Source: UBA11358 sp049517655 (GTDB lineage: Bacteria > Verrucomicrobiota > Verrucomicrobiia > Limisphaerales > UBA11358). From it: DNA of 64,000 nt. The notes under the pieces are model-generated. The model was not told where the DNA came from. It made no database searches and saw only the letters and a program-made list of their open reading frames with translations. Below, in pieces: positions 16,283 through 24,065 of the stretch. The translations under genes were made by a program, and so were the position numbers. Location of the stretch: NCBI GenBank assembly GCA_049517655.1, contig JBEKRQ010000001.1, forward strand, positions 496,001-560,000, written 5' to 3'. The first letter of the stretch is position 1. Every line of letters starts with the position of its first letter.

Positions 16283-17509
16283 TCAATCTTCGCGATCGAA
16301 TACCAGCACCGAATCCTTGCCTGATTTGATCATCAGCCGCATGCCATCGGTGTGGGCTGTCATGAGTTTGCTCTGGCCGTTGTTGCCGAGTGACAAATCA
16401 TAGTTGATGCCATCGTTTTTCCATTGGCCCTGCCATGTGGCCTTTTCTGTTGTTGGCGGTTGGCCAGGCTGTGTTTTGAGATTTGGGAAATTTTTCAGGA
16501 ATGCCTGACCGTCTGCTCCGGCGACAAATGTCGTATCTGCATACGCCTGCGCAATCCACGCCCGCGCGGCGCGTAGTGCGTTGGGTTGGATGTTCGGTCG
16601 CACCTGACGAAGCATGGTGACAGTCACACTGACATTAAAGTCCCAACGACCGAGAATTTTTTCGGGATCGTATTTCGGCGATTTGCCTGTTTTGAGATAT
16701 CCATTCAAGTCGTCCCAATCCCTCTGTACGATGTTGAGAATCGTCGCGGTCAAATCGTTATTTTTTAACATCGCCTTGAACTGGGGGTTGTTCAGCAATT
16801 GAGTGATGGGCGCGAGATTTTTCCACGCGTTCTGAAAGTCGTTGTTCTGACCGAGTTGTTTGAAATCGTCGCGTTCGGCCAACGAAAGAAACACCGGATA
16901 ACTTTCAAGCCGGTCGCTCAACTGCGGATTTTGGCGAAGTAACCCCGCTAAATCAGCCGATTTGTAATACATGTCCGGCAACGGAACAACAGAGCGTGCA
17001 GTTTTGGCCAGACCAGTGGTTTCCAGATCACGTCCCAAGCGATTGATGAACTTGATCATTATGGTTTCGTTATCGGATGGGGCGATTTGCACCGTCACAT
17101 AACTGAAGTTGTAGATGACAAATGAGACCAATATGAGGTAGGCAGTGCCATTGAGCAAACCAACGCACAAGCCGAGCCGCGAATTTAATCGCTCCCACAA
17201 CGCCCGTCGCAAGTCTCCAGCTTTGTATTTGTAAAAGAGATCCACATTCCGCTGAATGAAAAAGCCCGCCATTTTGAACAGGATAAGGATAACGACAAAT
17301 ACTGCGAACGGCGCGATCAGCCAAATCAATGTCGGATTTTCAATTCCCACGTGTTGGAACTGCGGCTTAAGTAGTTTTCCCAATGGCCCGGCAAATAACA
17401 TGGCGGTAACGATGCCGACAAACGAAAACGCCGCACGGATGACGCCTTGACGAAGACCGAGACCGGCTGTCGATGCCAGCAAGATGAGAGCAAGAATCCA
17501 AATAGTCAT
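16283..17509 (-). CDS. CvpA-family membrane protein with C-terminal extension
   Basis: About 408 residues. The first 160 match CvpA/colicin V production protein topology: four hydrophobic helices beginning MTIWILALILLASTAGLGLR with the G..RG.IR..FS pattern. The remaining 250 residues are soluble, with repeated short helices (LSLAERDDFKQLGQNNDFQ, ITQLLNNPQFKAMLKNNDL) and a beta-rich end (TWQGQWKNDGINYDLSLG) that resembles a lipocalin-like or DUF-type reporter strand set. The function is unknown. An ATG at 17527 would add six residues. It ends 126 bases from the tRNA and is convergent with it. Confidence 0.8.
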   Translation of the reverse strand: MTIWILALILLASTAGLGLRQGVIRAAFSFVGIVTAMLFAGPLGKLLKPQFQHVGIENPTLIWLIAPFAVFVVILILFKMAGFFIQRNVDLFYKYKAGDLRRALWERLNSRLGLCVGLLNGTAYLILVSFVIYNFSYVTVQIAPSDNETIMIKFINRLGRDLETTGLAKTARSVVPLPDMYYKSADLAGLLRQNPQLSDRLESYPVFLSLAERDDFKQLGQNNDFQNAWKNLAPITQLLNNPQFKAMLKNNDLTATILNIVQRDWDDLNGYLKTGKSPKYDPEKILGRWDFNVSVTVTMLRQVRPNIQPNALRAARAWIAQAYADTTFVAGADGQAFLKNFPNLKTQPGQPPTTEKATWQGQWKNDGINYDLSLGNNGQSKLMTAHTDGMRLMIKSGKDSVLVFDRED

Positions 17510-17570
17510 GCCGCACGATAAAAACATCCGTTATAAAAAGCACGCGGAAAATTCGGCATTTTGGGGAGGG

Positions 17571-17628
17571 ATGAGCTGTAGTCCCATTCCCATCCCAAAT
17601 TCGGGACTCGTGTAACTCGTCCCTCCGA
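17571..17628. repeat. Paired-hairpin element, GGAGGGA outer arms
   Basis: The outer arms GGAGGGATGAG and CTCGTCCCTCC pair with one mismatch and enclose inner complementary pieces around GGGACTCGTG. The closest relative in the window is at 45498-45580, which shares the outer arms and the GGGACTCGT-ACTCGTCCC inner hairpin. It lies in the gap between the CvpA-like gene and accD. Confidence 0.7.
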
Positions 17629-17661
17629 ACGAATCGCGCGTTGAAACAGAGCAGGGGAATT

Positions 17662-17817
17662 GTGATATTGCACGGTCATCCGCTGGTGACGTCCGCGCGC
17701 CAGATGCGGCTCTACACGATGTGGGACCGTCTCAAATTGCTGGCGCGCGTCATGTTCAACCGCCGCGCGCTCTACAACCGCGAGTCATGCTCTCTGTGGT
17801 ATGACGAGCGAAGATAA
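17662..17817 (+). pseudogene. Possible 3' remnant of a lost gene
   Basis: A 51-codon frame in the gap beyond accD reads like the C-terminal end of a normal protein: HGHPLVTSARQMRLYTMWDR then KLLARVMFNRRALYNRES and WYDERR before the stop. Base composition and codon use look coding, and the frame stays open upstream as far as the repeat at 17571-17628. No family is recognised. It could be a complete small gene starting at GTG 17662, which has an AGGGG-like site just upstream, or the tail of a gene removed by rearrangement at the repeat. Confidence 0.35.
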
Positions 17818-17824
17818 ATGAATT

Positions 17825-18772
17825 TTAAGACGTGGCTGCTTTTTGCCGGGCGGTGAGAAAATTCAGATACTCGATCAATTGTTGTTTCATTTCCTTCCGC
17901 GGCACAATGGCGTCAATGAGGCCATGATCGAGGAGAAATTCGGCGGTTTGAAAACCCGGCGGCAATTCGGCCTGCGTTGTGTCTTTGATGACACGCGGTC
18001 CGGCGAAGCCGATCATCGCGCGCGGTTCGGCCAGAATGAGATCGCCCAAACTCGCGTAGCTGGCCATCACACCCGCAGTCGTCGGATGGGTAAGCACGCT
18101 GATGTAAGGCAGGCGGCGTTGCGCGTGATAAGCAAGCGCAGCGGACGTTTTGGCCATCTGCATGAGACTGAGCATCCCCTCTTGCATTCGCGCGCCGCCG
18201 CTGGTGGAGATGATAATGAGCGGCAATTCGTTTTCCATCGCGCGTTCAATCAAGCGCGTGATTTTTTCACCAACCACGGAACCGAGCGACGCGGCGATGA
18301 AATTGAAATCCATCACACCAAGCGCAATGCGGTGTCCACCAATTTTGCAAATACCGGTCAACACCGCGTCTTTCAGCCCGGTTGCCGCCTGATGATCCTG
18401 AACCCGTTTGGGGTAGGGAATTTTGTCAACGAACTCGAGCGGATCAACACTGACCATGTCAGCATCCATTTCTTCAAACGTGCACGTTTCGACGAGTGAA
18501 TGAATGCGTTCGCGCGCGCCAATGGGAAAGTGAAATTCGCAACGCGGGCAAACCTTCAAATTTTCGTCCAACTCCTTGTCGAAAACCATTGTCTCGCACT
18601 TCGGGCACTTCGTCCAAAGTCCCTCCGGGATGTCCCGCTTTTTGGATTTGTTTGTGCCGAGTTTGGGCTTTTTGGCAAAGTTAGCTTGTGTGTTATTGAC
18701 CGGCGTTGGGGTCAACGCTGGCTCGGTCGTTTCGAGACCGAGCGATTTTTTGGTGAAAGCGGTCGTAGCCAT
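17825..18772 (-). CDS. accD: Acetyl-CoA carboxylase carboxyltransferase beta subunit
   Basis: A 315-residue protein. An N-terminal 40-residue Thr/Pro/Lys-rich extension precedes the C4 zinc ribbon CPKC...CPRCEFH (about 63-85) and the crotonase-fold carboxyltransferase core: GVMDFNFIAASLGSVVGEK, IIISTSGGARMQEGMLSLMQ, PTTAGVMASYASLGDLILAEP and the closing GFAGPRVIKDTT. It transfers carboxyl from biotin to acetyl-CoA together with AccA for fatty-acid synthesis. The start is set at ATG 18772, which matches the Met-Ala-Thr start; a longer open frame upstream lacks family likeness. It lies 16 bases after comF. Confidence 0.95.
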   Translation of the reverse strand: MATTAFTKKSLGLETTEPALTPTPVNNTQANFAKKPKLGTNKSKKRDIPEGLWTKCPKCETMVFDKELDENLKVCPRCEFHFPIGARERIHSLVETCTFEEMDADMVSVDPLEFVDKIPYPKRVQDHQAATGLKDAVLTGICKIGGHRIALGVMDFNFIAASLGSVVGEKITRLIERAMENELPLIIISTSGGARMQEGMLSLMQMAKTSAALAYHAQRRLPYISVLTHPTTAGVMASYASLGDLILAEPRAMIGFAGPRVIKDTTQAELPPGFQTAEFLLDHGLIDAIVPRKEMKQQLIEYLNFLTARQKAATS

Positions 18773-18788
18773 TAACGCTTGAATAATA

Positions 18789-19532
18789 CTAAAGCCCACG
18801 CGCAACTGTCCAGACGCAAACATCGCCCGCACCGGCGGTTTGAAGCGCCTGCGCGCACGCACTGGTCGTGGCGCCGGTTGTAAAGATGTCGTCCACCAGG
18901 ATCATGCGTTCGCCGTTCAAGCGCGTGCCGGGATAAACTGCAAAGGCGCCGCGCATATTCGCCGTGCGTTGCTGGCGCGTCAACTTTGTCTGAGTGGCTG
19001 TGGGCGCGACACGGCGGAGCAAATGATTGTTCAATGGAATTTGAATGGCGACACTCAGGTGCGCGGCGAGGCGCTCGGCTTGATTAAATTCGCGCTCACG
19101 TTGTTTCACTGAATGCAGCGGGACCGGCACGACGAAATCCCATTTTTGTTCACACAACGCCGGTCTTGCTTCGCGAATGAGCAAATCGGCAAGAAAGGGT
19201 TCAAACCACATTGCGCGTTGATATTTATAACGATGAACCACTTCGCGCACGACGCTGCGCGCAACTGCGGCTGAACGCGCAGAGCCGAAGTGCAGTTCCA
19301 TTTCACGGCAGTTTGTGCATTCAAACGGGGTTGTAAAATCGCCGGGGTAGGGGAGACCGCAGCGTTTGCAGAACGGTGGTTTGATGAAATGAACCTGGGA
19401 CCAACAGTGCAAGCAGACGAAGCCGTCTTTGGCTGTCGCGCGTTCCGTTTTACAAAGCTGGCAGATTTCGGGGTAGATAAAGGCGAGGGCGGCGTTGAAC
19501 CAGCTTTGAAATGATTCATTGAACGCGGTCAT
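18789..19532 (-). CDS. comF: ComF-family phosphoribosyltransferase-like protein
   Basis: A 247-residue ComF/GntX family protein. Four CxxC pairs form the N-terminal zinc region (CQLC, CLHC, CKRC, CTNC between residues 24 and 90). A type I phosphoribosyltransferase domain follows with the basic VVREVVHRYKYQ segment, VVPVPLHSVKQREREFNQAE and the PRPP loop ILVDDIFTTGATTSACA. ComF helps DNA uptake in naturally competent bacteria, but homologues are widespread in others. Its start overlaps the CPBP gene by ATGA, so the two are coupled. Confidence 0.92.
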   Translation of the reverse strand: MTAFNESFQSWFNAALAFIYPEICQLCKTERATAKDGFVCLHCWSQVHFIKPPFCKRCGLPYPGDFTTPFECTNCREMELHFGSARSAAVARSVVREVVHRYKYQRAMWFEPFLADLLIREARPALCEQKWDFVVPVPLHSVKQREREFNQAERLAAHLSVAIQIPLNNHLLRRVAPTATQTKLTRQQRTANMRGAFAVYPGTRLNGERMILVDDIFTTGATTSACAQALQTAGAGDVCVWTVARGL

Positions 19533-20431
19533 CGCGGAATTGTGAACGGTTCACTTTTCTTTCCGAGCGGCAAAAATTTAAAAACGGCAAGCATAACAGC
19601 AAGCACGATGAACACCAGCCAGCCATCAATCATTTTCCCCGTCCCCCAAAACCACGTCGCTGCACGAGGCGCGCTTATGGTGAACGTGCCATAAGTTTTC
19701 AACCAGAAAATCCAGCCTGCATGCTGCCCGATGGGAAAATAAAGATTGCCGGTGCGTTGATATGCAAGGCCGAGCAGTGCGCCAACAAGTATAAGGTTGA
19801 AAAAGGCCGGCACGAATGCATAAAAATCCGCAAAGCCGCCCAGCATTTGTGGGAGGAGAACAAGTCCGGAATTCCAGGCGACTGCGCCTGTCAATTCCGC
19901 TCGGTGAAGAAAATGCACCAGCGCGTAAATGGCGCTGCTCACAATCAAAGCGAACGGCCAGTAAAAAATTTTTCGCAACCCGCCAAACACGCCGCCACGA
20001 AACAAAGTTTCTTCGAGCACAGCAACGATCACGGCCGCGCCAATGGCGTTGAAAATGATGGCCACAACTTTGTAAGCAGTTGCGGTTTGGATGAAAACAC
20101 GGTTGCCGCTGGCGACAGCCATTCCGGCGACGACGGCCAGCGAAATGAAACCAAGCAGCAGACCGCCAAACAGTTTATAGAACTGGCCGCGGGGACGCAC
20201 TAAACCAGCTTCACGACAGGAAGTTACTCCAAGGGCACGCAAAAGCGGCCACAAACCAACGAGCGCGAGAATGAGAAATGAACGGTCCACAAAACGATGA
20301 AACGGCGCAGCGGCGATATGAGGGAATGTGTGTGCGAAGGCCTGTGCCAGCCAATGAAGCCACGGTGCCAACAAAGCGCCGCCAATGAACACCACCGCAA
20401 TGTAGATGATCAGCGCCCAGAGAGGCCGCAT
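19529..20431 (-). CDS. CPBP-family intramembrane metalloprotease
   Basis: A 300-residue protein with about eight hydrophobic helices and the CPBP/Abi motifs: EETLFRGGVFGGL (EExxxR at residues 140-145), the second helix SSAIYALVHFLH with the metal-binding His, and the late FFNLILVGALLGLAYQ-HAGW segment. CPBP proteases process membrane substrates, and in bacteria some give bacteriocin immunity or act in prenyl-protein-type cleavage. The start ATG 20431 removes a long implausible 5' extension that would overlap the divergent kinase gene. Confidence 0.85.
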   Translation of the reverse strand: MRPLWALIIYIAVVFIGGALLAPWLHWLAQAFAHTFPHIAAAPFHRFVDRSFLILALVGLWPLLRALGVTSCREAGLVRPRGQFYKLFGGLLLGFISLAVVAGMAVASGNRVFIQTATAYKVVAIIFNAIGAAVIVAVLEETLFRGGVFGGLRKIFYWPFALIVSSAIYALVHFLHRAELTGAVAWNSGLVLLPQMLGGFADFYAFVPAFFNLILVGALLGLAYQRTGNLYFPIGQHAGWIFWLKTYGTFTISAPRAATWFWGTGKMIDGWLVFIVLAVMLAVFKFLPLGKKSEPFTIPR

Positions 20432-20589
20432 GGTGCAATGATAAATCTTTGAGTGATTCAAGCCAAGCTCAAATTTAATACCCCTTGTAAATTCCTGCTG
20501 CCTGGAACAATTGAATTCCATCTGAACCGGTGGAAGGCTGACAGATTTTGCTCGCGCATGTGGGTGCGACGTGCTATTGAACAAGCGGA

Positions 20590-21441
20590 ATGGCGAAAAA
20601 CTTGGAAACTGCAATAGCGGCCGAACCAGGGCAAGCGAAGTTCGGGCGATTTTATCTTCAAGAGTTGCTAAACAATGGTGGGATGGCCGACATTTGGTTG
20701 GTCACAGATGAGCGCCACAAGCCTTATGCATTGCGAAAATTGCGCGATGATTTGCGTTTCAATTTTTTGGCCCGAAGACGTTTTATGCATGGTTGTCGGG
20801 TTCTATCGCAACTCAATGAAAGTGATTTCATCGTCAGTTACGTCGAGCACGGCAAGGTGAATGGGATACCTTATCTTCTCATGGATTATGTGGAAGCGGA
20901 GAATTTGAAGCAGTTGTTCGCCCGGTACGACCCGGTGCTGGTCGAAAATGTGGCGCAAATTCTCATTGATATGGCCGTTGGCTTGAGTCACGTGCATGAA
21001 AGCGGGTTTATGCACCTTGATTTCAAACCGGAAAACATCCTCGTCACGCGCAACGGCAATGTGCAAATTGTTGACTTTGACCTCGCGCAGCCCATTTCTG
21101 AAAAGCCAAAAAAAATGTCGAAAAATCCTGGGACGCCCGCTTATATGGCGCCGGAGCAATTGCAACGGCAACCGATCGACCGGCGCACGGATATTTTTGC
21201 CTACGGCGTTGCGGCTTACGAATTGCTGACGAATCGCAAACCTTTCCCTGGGGAAACTCCTGCTGAAATTCTGGCTCGTCAACTCGACCAGTTGGGGCCG
21301 ACACCGCTGCGTGAATACAATCCCGACATTCTTCCGGCACTCGAAAAAGTCATTCTCAAGTGCATCGAGCGCGAACCCAACAAGCGTTATCCCTTCACGA
21401 GTGTGCTCGTGAACGACTTGCAAAGCGTGCTCTATCTTTGA
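20590..21441 (+). CDS. Hanks-type Ser/Thr protein kinase with altered motifs
   Basis: A 283-residue single-domain kinase without a membrane segment. The glycine loop is LLNNGGMADIW (26-36), the catalytic Lys is in YALRKL (K50), the catalytic loop is HLDFKPENIL (142-151; His-Leu-Asp in place of HRD), and the Mg loop is VDFDLAQ (161-167), so DFG reads DFD. An APE-type motif MAPEQLQRQ and the DIFAYGVAAYELLTNRKPF helix are present. Lys, both Asp residues and Asn are kept, so activity is plausible. It diverges from the CPBP gene and precedes pgk by 78 bases. No substrate is suggested by context. Confidence 0.88.
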   Translation: MAKNLETAIAAEPGQAKFGRFYLQELLNNGGMADIWLVTDERHKPYALRKLRDDLRFNFLARRRFMHGCRVLSQLNESDFIVSYVEHGKVNGIPYLLMDYVEAENLKQLFARYDPVLVENVAQILIDMAVGLSHVHESGFMHLDFKPENILVTRNGNVQIVDFDLAQPISEKPKKMSKNPGTPAYMAPEQLQRQPIDRRTDIFAYGVAAYELLTNRKPFPGETPAEILARQLDQLGPTPLREYNPDILPALEKVILKCIEREPNKRYPFTSVLVNDLQSVLYL

Positions 21442-21519
21442 GCCCGGGAATTCACTTTACTCGACGCGCGTCTCCGCTATTCTTCCACTTCCGTTTCTTT
21501 TCAGAATCAGGACGGGCTT

Positions 21520-22797
21520 ATGGCAAAACTAACGGTTCGAGATCTGGACGTTCGTGGCAAACGCGTTTTTTTGCGTGTGGACTACAATGTGCCGCTGGAG
21601 GAAAAAAACGGGCAGATGGTCATCACTGATGCCACACGCATCGTTGCAACATTGCCGACACTCAAGCTGTTGATTGAAAAAGGCGGCAAGCTGGTTCTGA
21701 CCGCGCATTTAGGCCGGCCAAAAGGGAGGCGGGAACCAACAATGTCACTTCAGCCGGTTGCGGTGAAATTGTCCGAACTGCTCGGAAAGCCGGTTGCGTT
21801 CGTGGATGATTGTATCGGCGAGAAAGTCGAGAAAGCTGTTGCCGCCATGAAAGATGGCGATGTGCTTTTGCTCGAAAATGTCCGTTACTACAATGAAGAG
21901 GAAGCCAACGACCCGGCATTTGCCGAAAAACTCGCCAGGGTCGCTGACGTTTATGTCAACGACGCCTTCGGCGCAGCGCATCGTGCGCACGCCTCAACCG
22001 AAGGCGTCGCCCGTGTGGTGGCCAGGCGCGGAGGCAGGTGCGCCGCCGGTCTGCTCATGGAGCGCGAGCTGAAGTTTTTGGGCGATGAACTGGAAAATCC
22101 AGCCCGCCCATTTGTTGTCATTCTTGGCGGGGCGAAGGTTTCGGACAAAATCAAGGTGGTGGATCGTTTGCTTGAAAAGGCCGACGCGATTTTGATTGGC
22201 GGTGCGATGGCTTATACGTTCCGGCTGGCTCAAGGTTACAAAACCGGCAAATCACTCGTTGAAACGGACAAGGTGGCCGTGGCCAAAGCCGCGTTGGCGA
22301 AGGCCAAAGCCAAAAAAGTACAGTTTCTTTTGCCTGTGGACGACGTGGTGGCCGTGCCGGTGAAGACGGACAAGCTCGATAAGAAAGGCAAACCGGTCAT
22401 CGAATGGCAGAATCCGCGCACCAGCCAGGACATGAATTGTCCGGACGATGCGGCGGGCCTTGATATCGGTCCGGCGACAGTCAGGGCGTATTCGGATGTG
22501 ATTGCCAAGGCAAAGACAATTTTGTGGAATGGCCCGATGGGATTGTTCGAGAACAAACAATTTGCCGCCGGAACCAATGCCATTGCGCAGGCCGTGGCGG
22601 ACGCAACGCAAAAGAACGGTGCGAAGAGCATCATTGGCGGCGGCGACAGCGTGAAGGCGCTCAACAAGGCCGAACTGGGCGACAAGGTGACGTTCATGAG
22701 CACTGGTGGTGGCGCGAGTTTAGAATTTTTGGAAGGTGCAGTTTTACCGGGCGTGGCGGCGTTGAGCGACCAAGGTGGCTGCTGCTGCTCGCACTGA
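21520..22797 (+). CDS. pgk: Phosphoglycerate kinase
   Basis: A 425-residue glycolytic enzyme, slightly longer than usual. Motifs include VFLRVDYNVPLEE, LTAHLGRPKGRREP, LLENVRYYNEEEANDPAFA, VYVNDAFGAAHRAHAST, FVVILGGAKVSDKI, WNGPMGLFE and the closing IGGGDSVKALN-STGGGASLEFLEG. It catalyses 1,3-bisphosphoglycerate plus ADP to 3-phosphoglycerate plus ATP. An AGGACGGG ribosome site precedes the ATG. The C-terminus ends GGCCCSH, an unusual Cys/His tail. It heads a pgk-tpiA-secG cluster. Confidence 0.97.
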   Translation: MAKLTVRDLDVRGKRVFLRVDYNVPLEEKNGQMVITDATRIVATLPTLKLLIEKGGKLVLTAHLGRPKGRREPTMSLQPVAVKLSELLGKPVAFVDDCIGEKVEKAVAAMKDGDVLLLENVRYYNEEEANDPAFAEKLARVADVYVNDAFGAAHRAHASTEGVARVVARRGGRCAAGLLMERELKFLGDELENPARPFVVILGGAKVSDKIKVVDRLLEKADAILIGGAMAYTFRLAQGYKTGKSLVETDKVAVAKAALAKAKAKKVQFLLPVDDVVAVPVKTDKLDKKGKPVIEWQNPRTSQDMNCPDDAAGLDIGPATVRAYSDVIAKAKTILWNGPMGLFENKQFAAGTNAIAQAVADATQKNGAKSIIGGGDSVKALNKAELGDKVTFMSTGGGASLEFLEGAVLPGVAALSDQGGCCCSH

Positions 22798-22831
22798 GCG
22801 GAATGTTCGAGAATGCAGACGATTTAAAGAC

Positions 22832-23599
22832 ATGAACAAAGAACGTAAGTTGATTATTGCGGGCAACTGGAAGATGAACAAAACCGTTGCCGAGGCACTG
22901 GCATTGGTCAAGGACTTCAAACTGGAATTGGCCAATATCAGGGAAGTGGACATTGTCATCTGCCCGCCATTCACCGCGCTGGAATCGGTGTCCAAGGCTG
23001 TGATTGGCGACCCGAACATCCGGCTCGGCGCGCAAAACATGAGCGAAAACAATTTTGGCGCGTTCACCGGTGAGATTTGCGCCGGAATGCTCAAGGAATT
23101 TTCCGTGCGCTACGTCATCCTCGGCCATTCCGAACGCCGTCAATATCAGAAGGAATCTAATGCACTCGTCGCCAAAAAGGCGGCGGCGGCCCATGCGGCT
23201 TCACTCAAGCCGATAATCTGCGTCGGTGAAACGCTTGCCGAACGCGAAGCCGGACAAACGGAAAAGGTTTTGGAAACTCAAGTGCGGGGATCTCTTGCCG
23301 GTCTGACGAAAGAACAAATGGTTGAAACCATCGTTGCCTACGAACCGGTCTGGGCGATTGGTACCGGTAAAACGGCAACTTCGGCCCAGGCGCAGCAGGC
23401 GCACACTTTTATTCGCGCCGTGCTGGCAAAGATGTTCGATAATGCCATTGCCAAAAAAGTCCGCATTCAATATGGCGGGAGTGTAAAGCCGGCGAATGCG
23501 CGCGAGTTGATGGGCCAGCCGGATGTGGATGGTGCGCTTGTTGGCGGCGCATCGCTGGAAACCCGAAGTTTTGCTGACGTCATTAAAAATTCGATATAA
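22832..23599 (+). CDS. tpiA: Triosephosphate isomerase
   Basis: A 255-residue TIM-barrel enzyme interconverting dihydroxyacetone phosphate and glyceraldehyde-3-phosphate. Catalytic residues are visible in AGNWKMNK (Asn, Lys), the electrophile His in ILGHSERRQY and the catalytic Glu in VAYEPVWAIGTGKTA, with the phosphate loops YGGSVKPANA and DGALVGGASL. The start at 22832 gives the standard N-terminus MNKERKLIIAGNWKMN. It follows pgk by 34 bases and precedes secG by 8. Confidence 0.97.
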   Translation: MNKERKLIIAGNWKMNKTVAEALALVKDFKLELANIREVDIVICPPFTALESVSKAVIGDPNIRLGAQNMSENNFGAFTGEICAGMLKEFSVRYVILGHSERRQYQKESNALVAKKAAAAHAASLKPIICVGETLAEREAGQTEKVLETQVRGSLAGLTKEQMVETIVAYEPVWAIGTGKTATSAQAQQAHTFIRAVLAKMFDNAIAKKVRIQYGGSVKPANARELMGQPDVDGALVGGASLETRSFADVIKNSI

Positions 23600-23607
23600 A
23601 GTTGGTT

Positions 23608-24048
23608 ATGAGTTTCATCATTGGAATTCTGACGGTTTTGCTGGTGTTGAACTGCCTGCTGTTGATTTTGCTGGTGCTGATTCAATTGCCGAAAAAAGAC
23701 GCGGGTGTCGGCATGGCTTTTGGCGGCGGGGCGGCTGATGCATTGTTTGGTGCGGGTTCAGGTAATGCGTTGACCAAAATCACAAAATACGCCACGGTGA
23801 TTTTCTTCGCACTGGCCTTGTTTCTCGGCCATTTGGGAAACGTGCTGCATCAATCCGGCAGCGCTTCGGAGTTTGAAAAGCAGGTGCAACAAAGACAAAT
23901 GCAGGCGCCGATTAAGCAGCCGCCGCCCCCTTCACAACCCGTGGCAGCGCAAACGAACAACTTGCTGTCGATGCCGTTGACGTCACCAACCAGTGTGCCG
24001 GTGCCTGCGCCGACAAACATGCCTGCCGAGCCGACCCAATCGAAATAA
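23608..24048 (+). CDS. secG: Preprotein translocase subunit SecG
   Basis: A 146-residue protein. Two hydrophobic helices (FIIGILTVLLVLNCLLLILLVLIQ and KYATVIFFALALFLGHLG) flank the family loop KKDAGVGMAFGGGAADALFG, matching SecG. The C-terminal 65 residues are Pro/Gln/Thr-rich and low-complexity, as often seen in PVC-group SecG proteins. It supports SecYE during protein export. The ATG at 23608 starts MSFIIG; an upstream TTG would add two residues. A strong terminator-like hairpin lies 30 bases after its stop, inside the next gene. Confidence 0.9.
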   Translation: MSFIIGILTVLLVLNCLLLILLVLIQLPKKDAGVGMAFGGGAADALFGAGSGNALTKITKYATVIFFALALFLGHLGNVLHQSGSASEFEKQVQQRQMQAPIKQPPPPSQPVAAQTNNLLSMPLTSPTSVPVPAPTNMPAEPTQSK

Positions 24049-24065
24049 CGTGACGAAATAACGCG

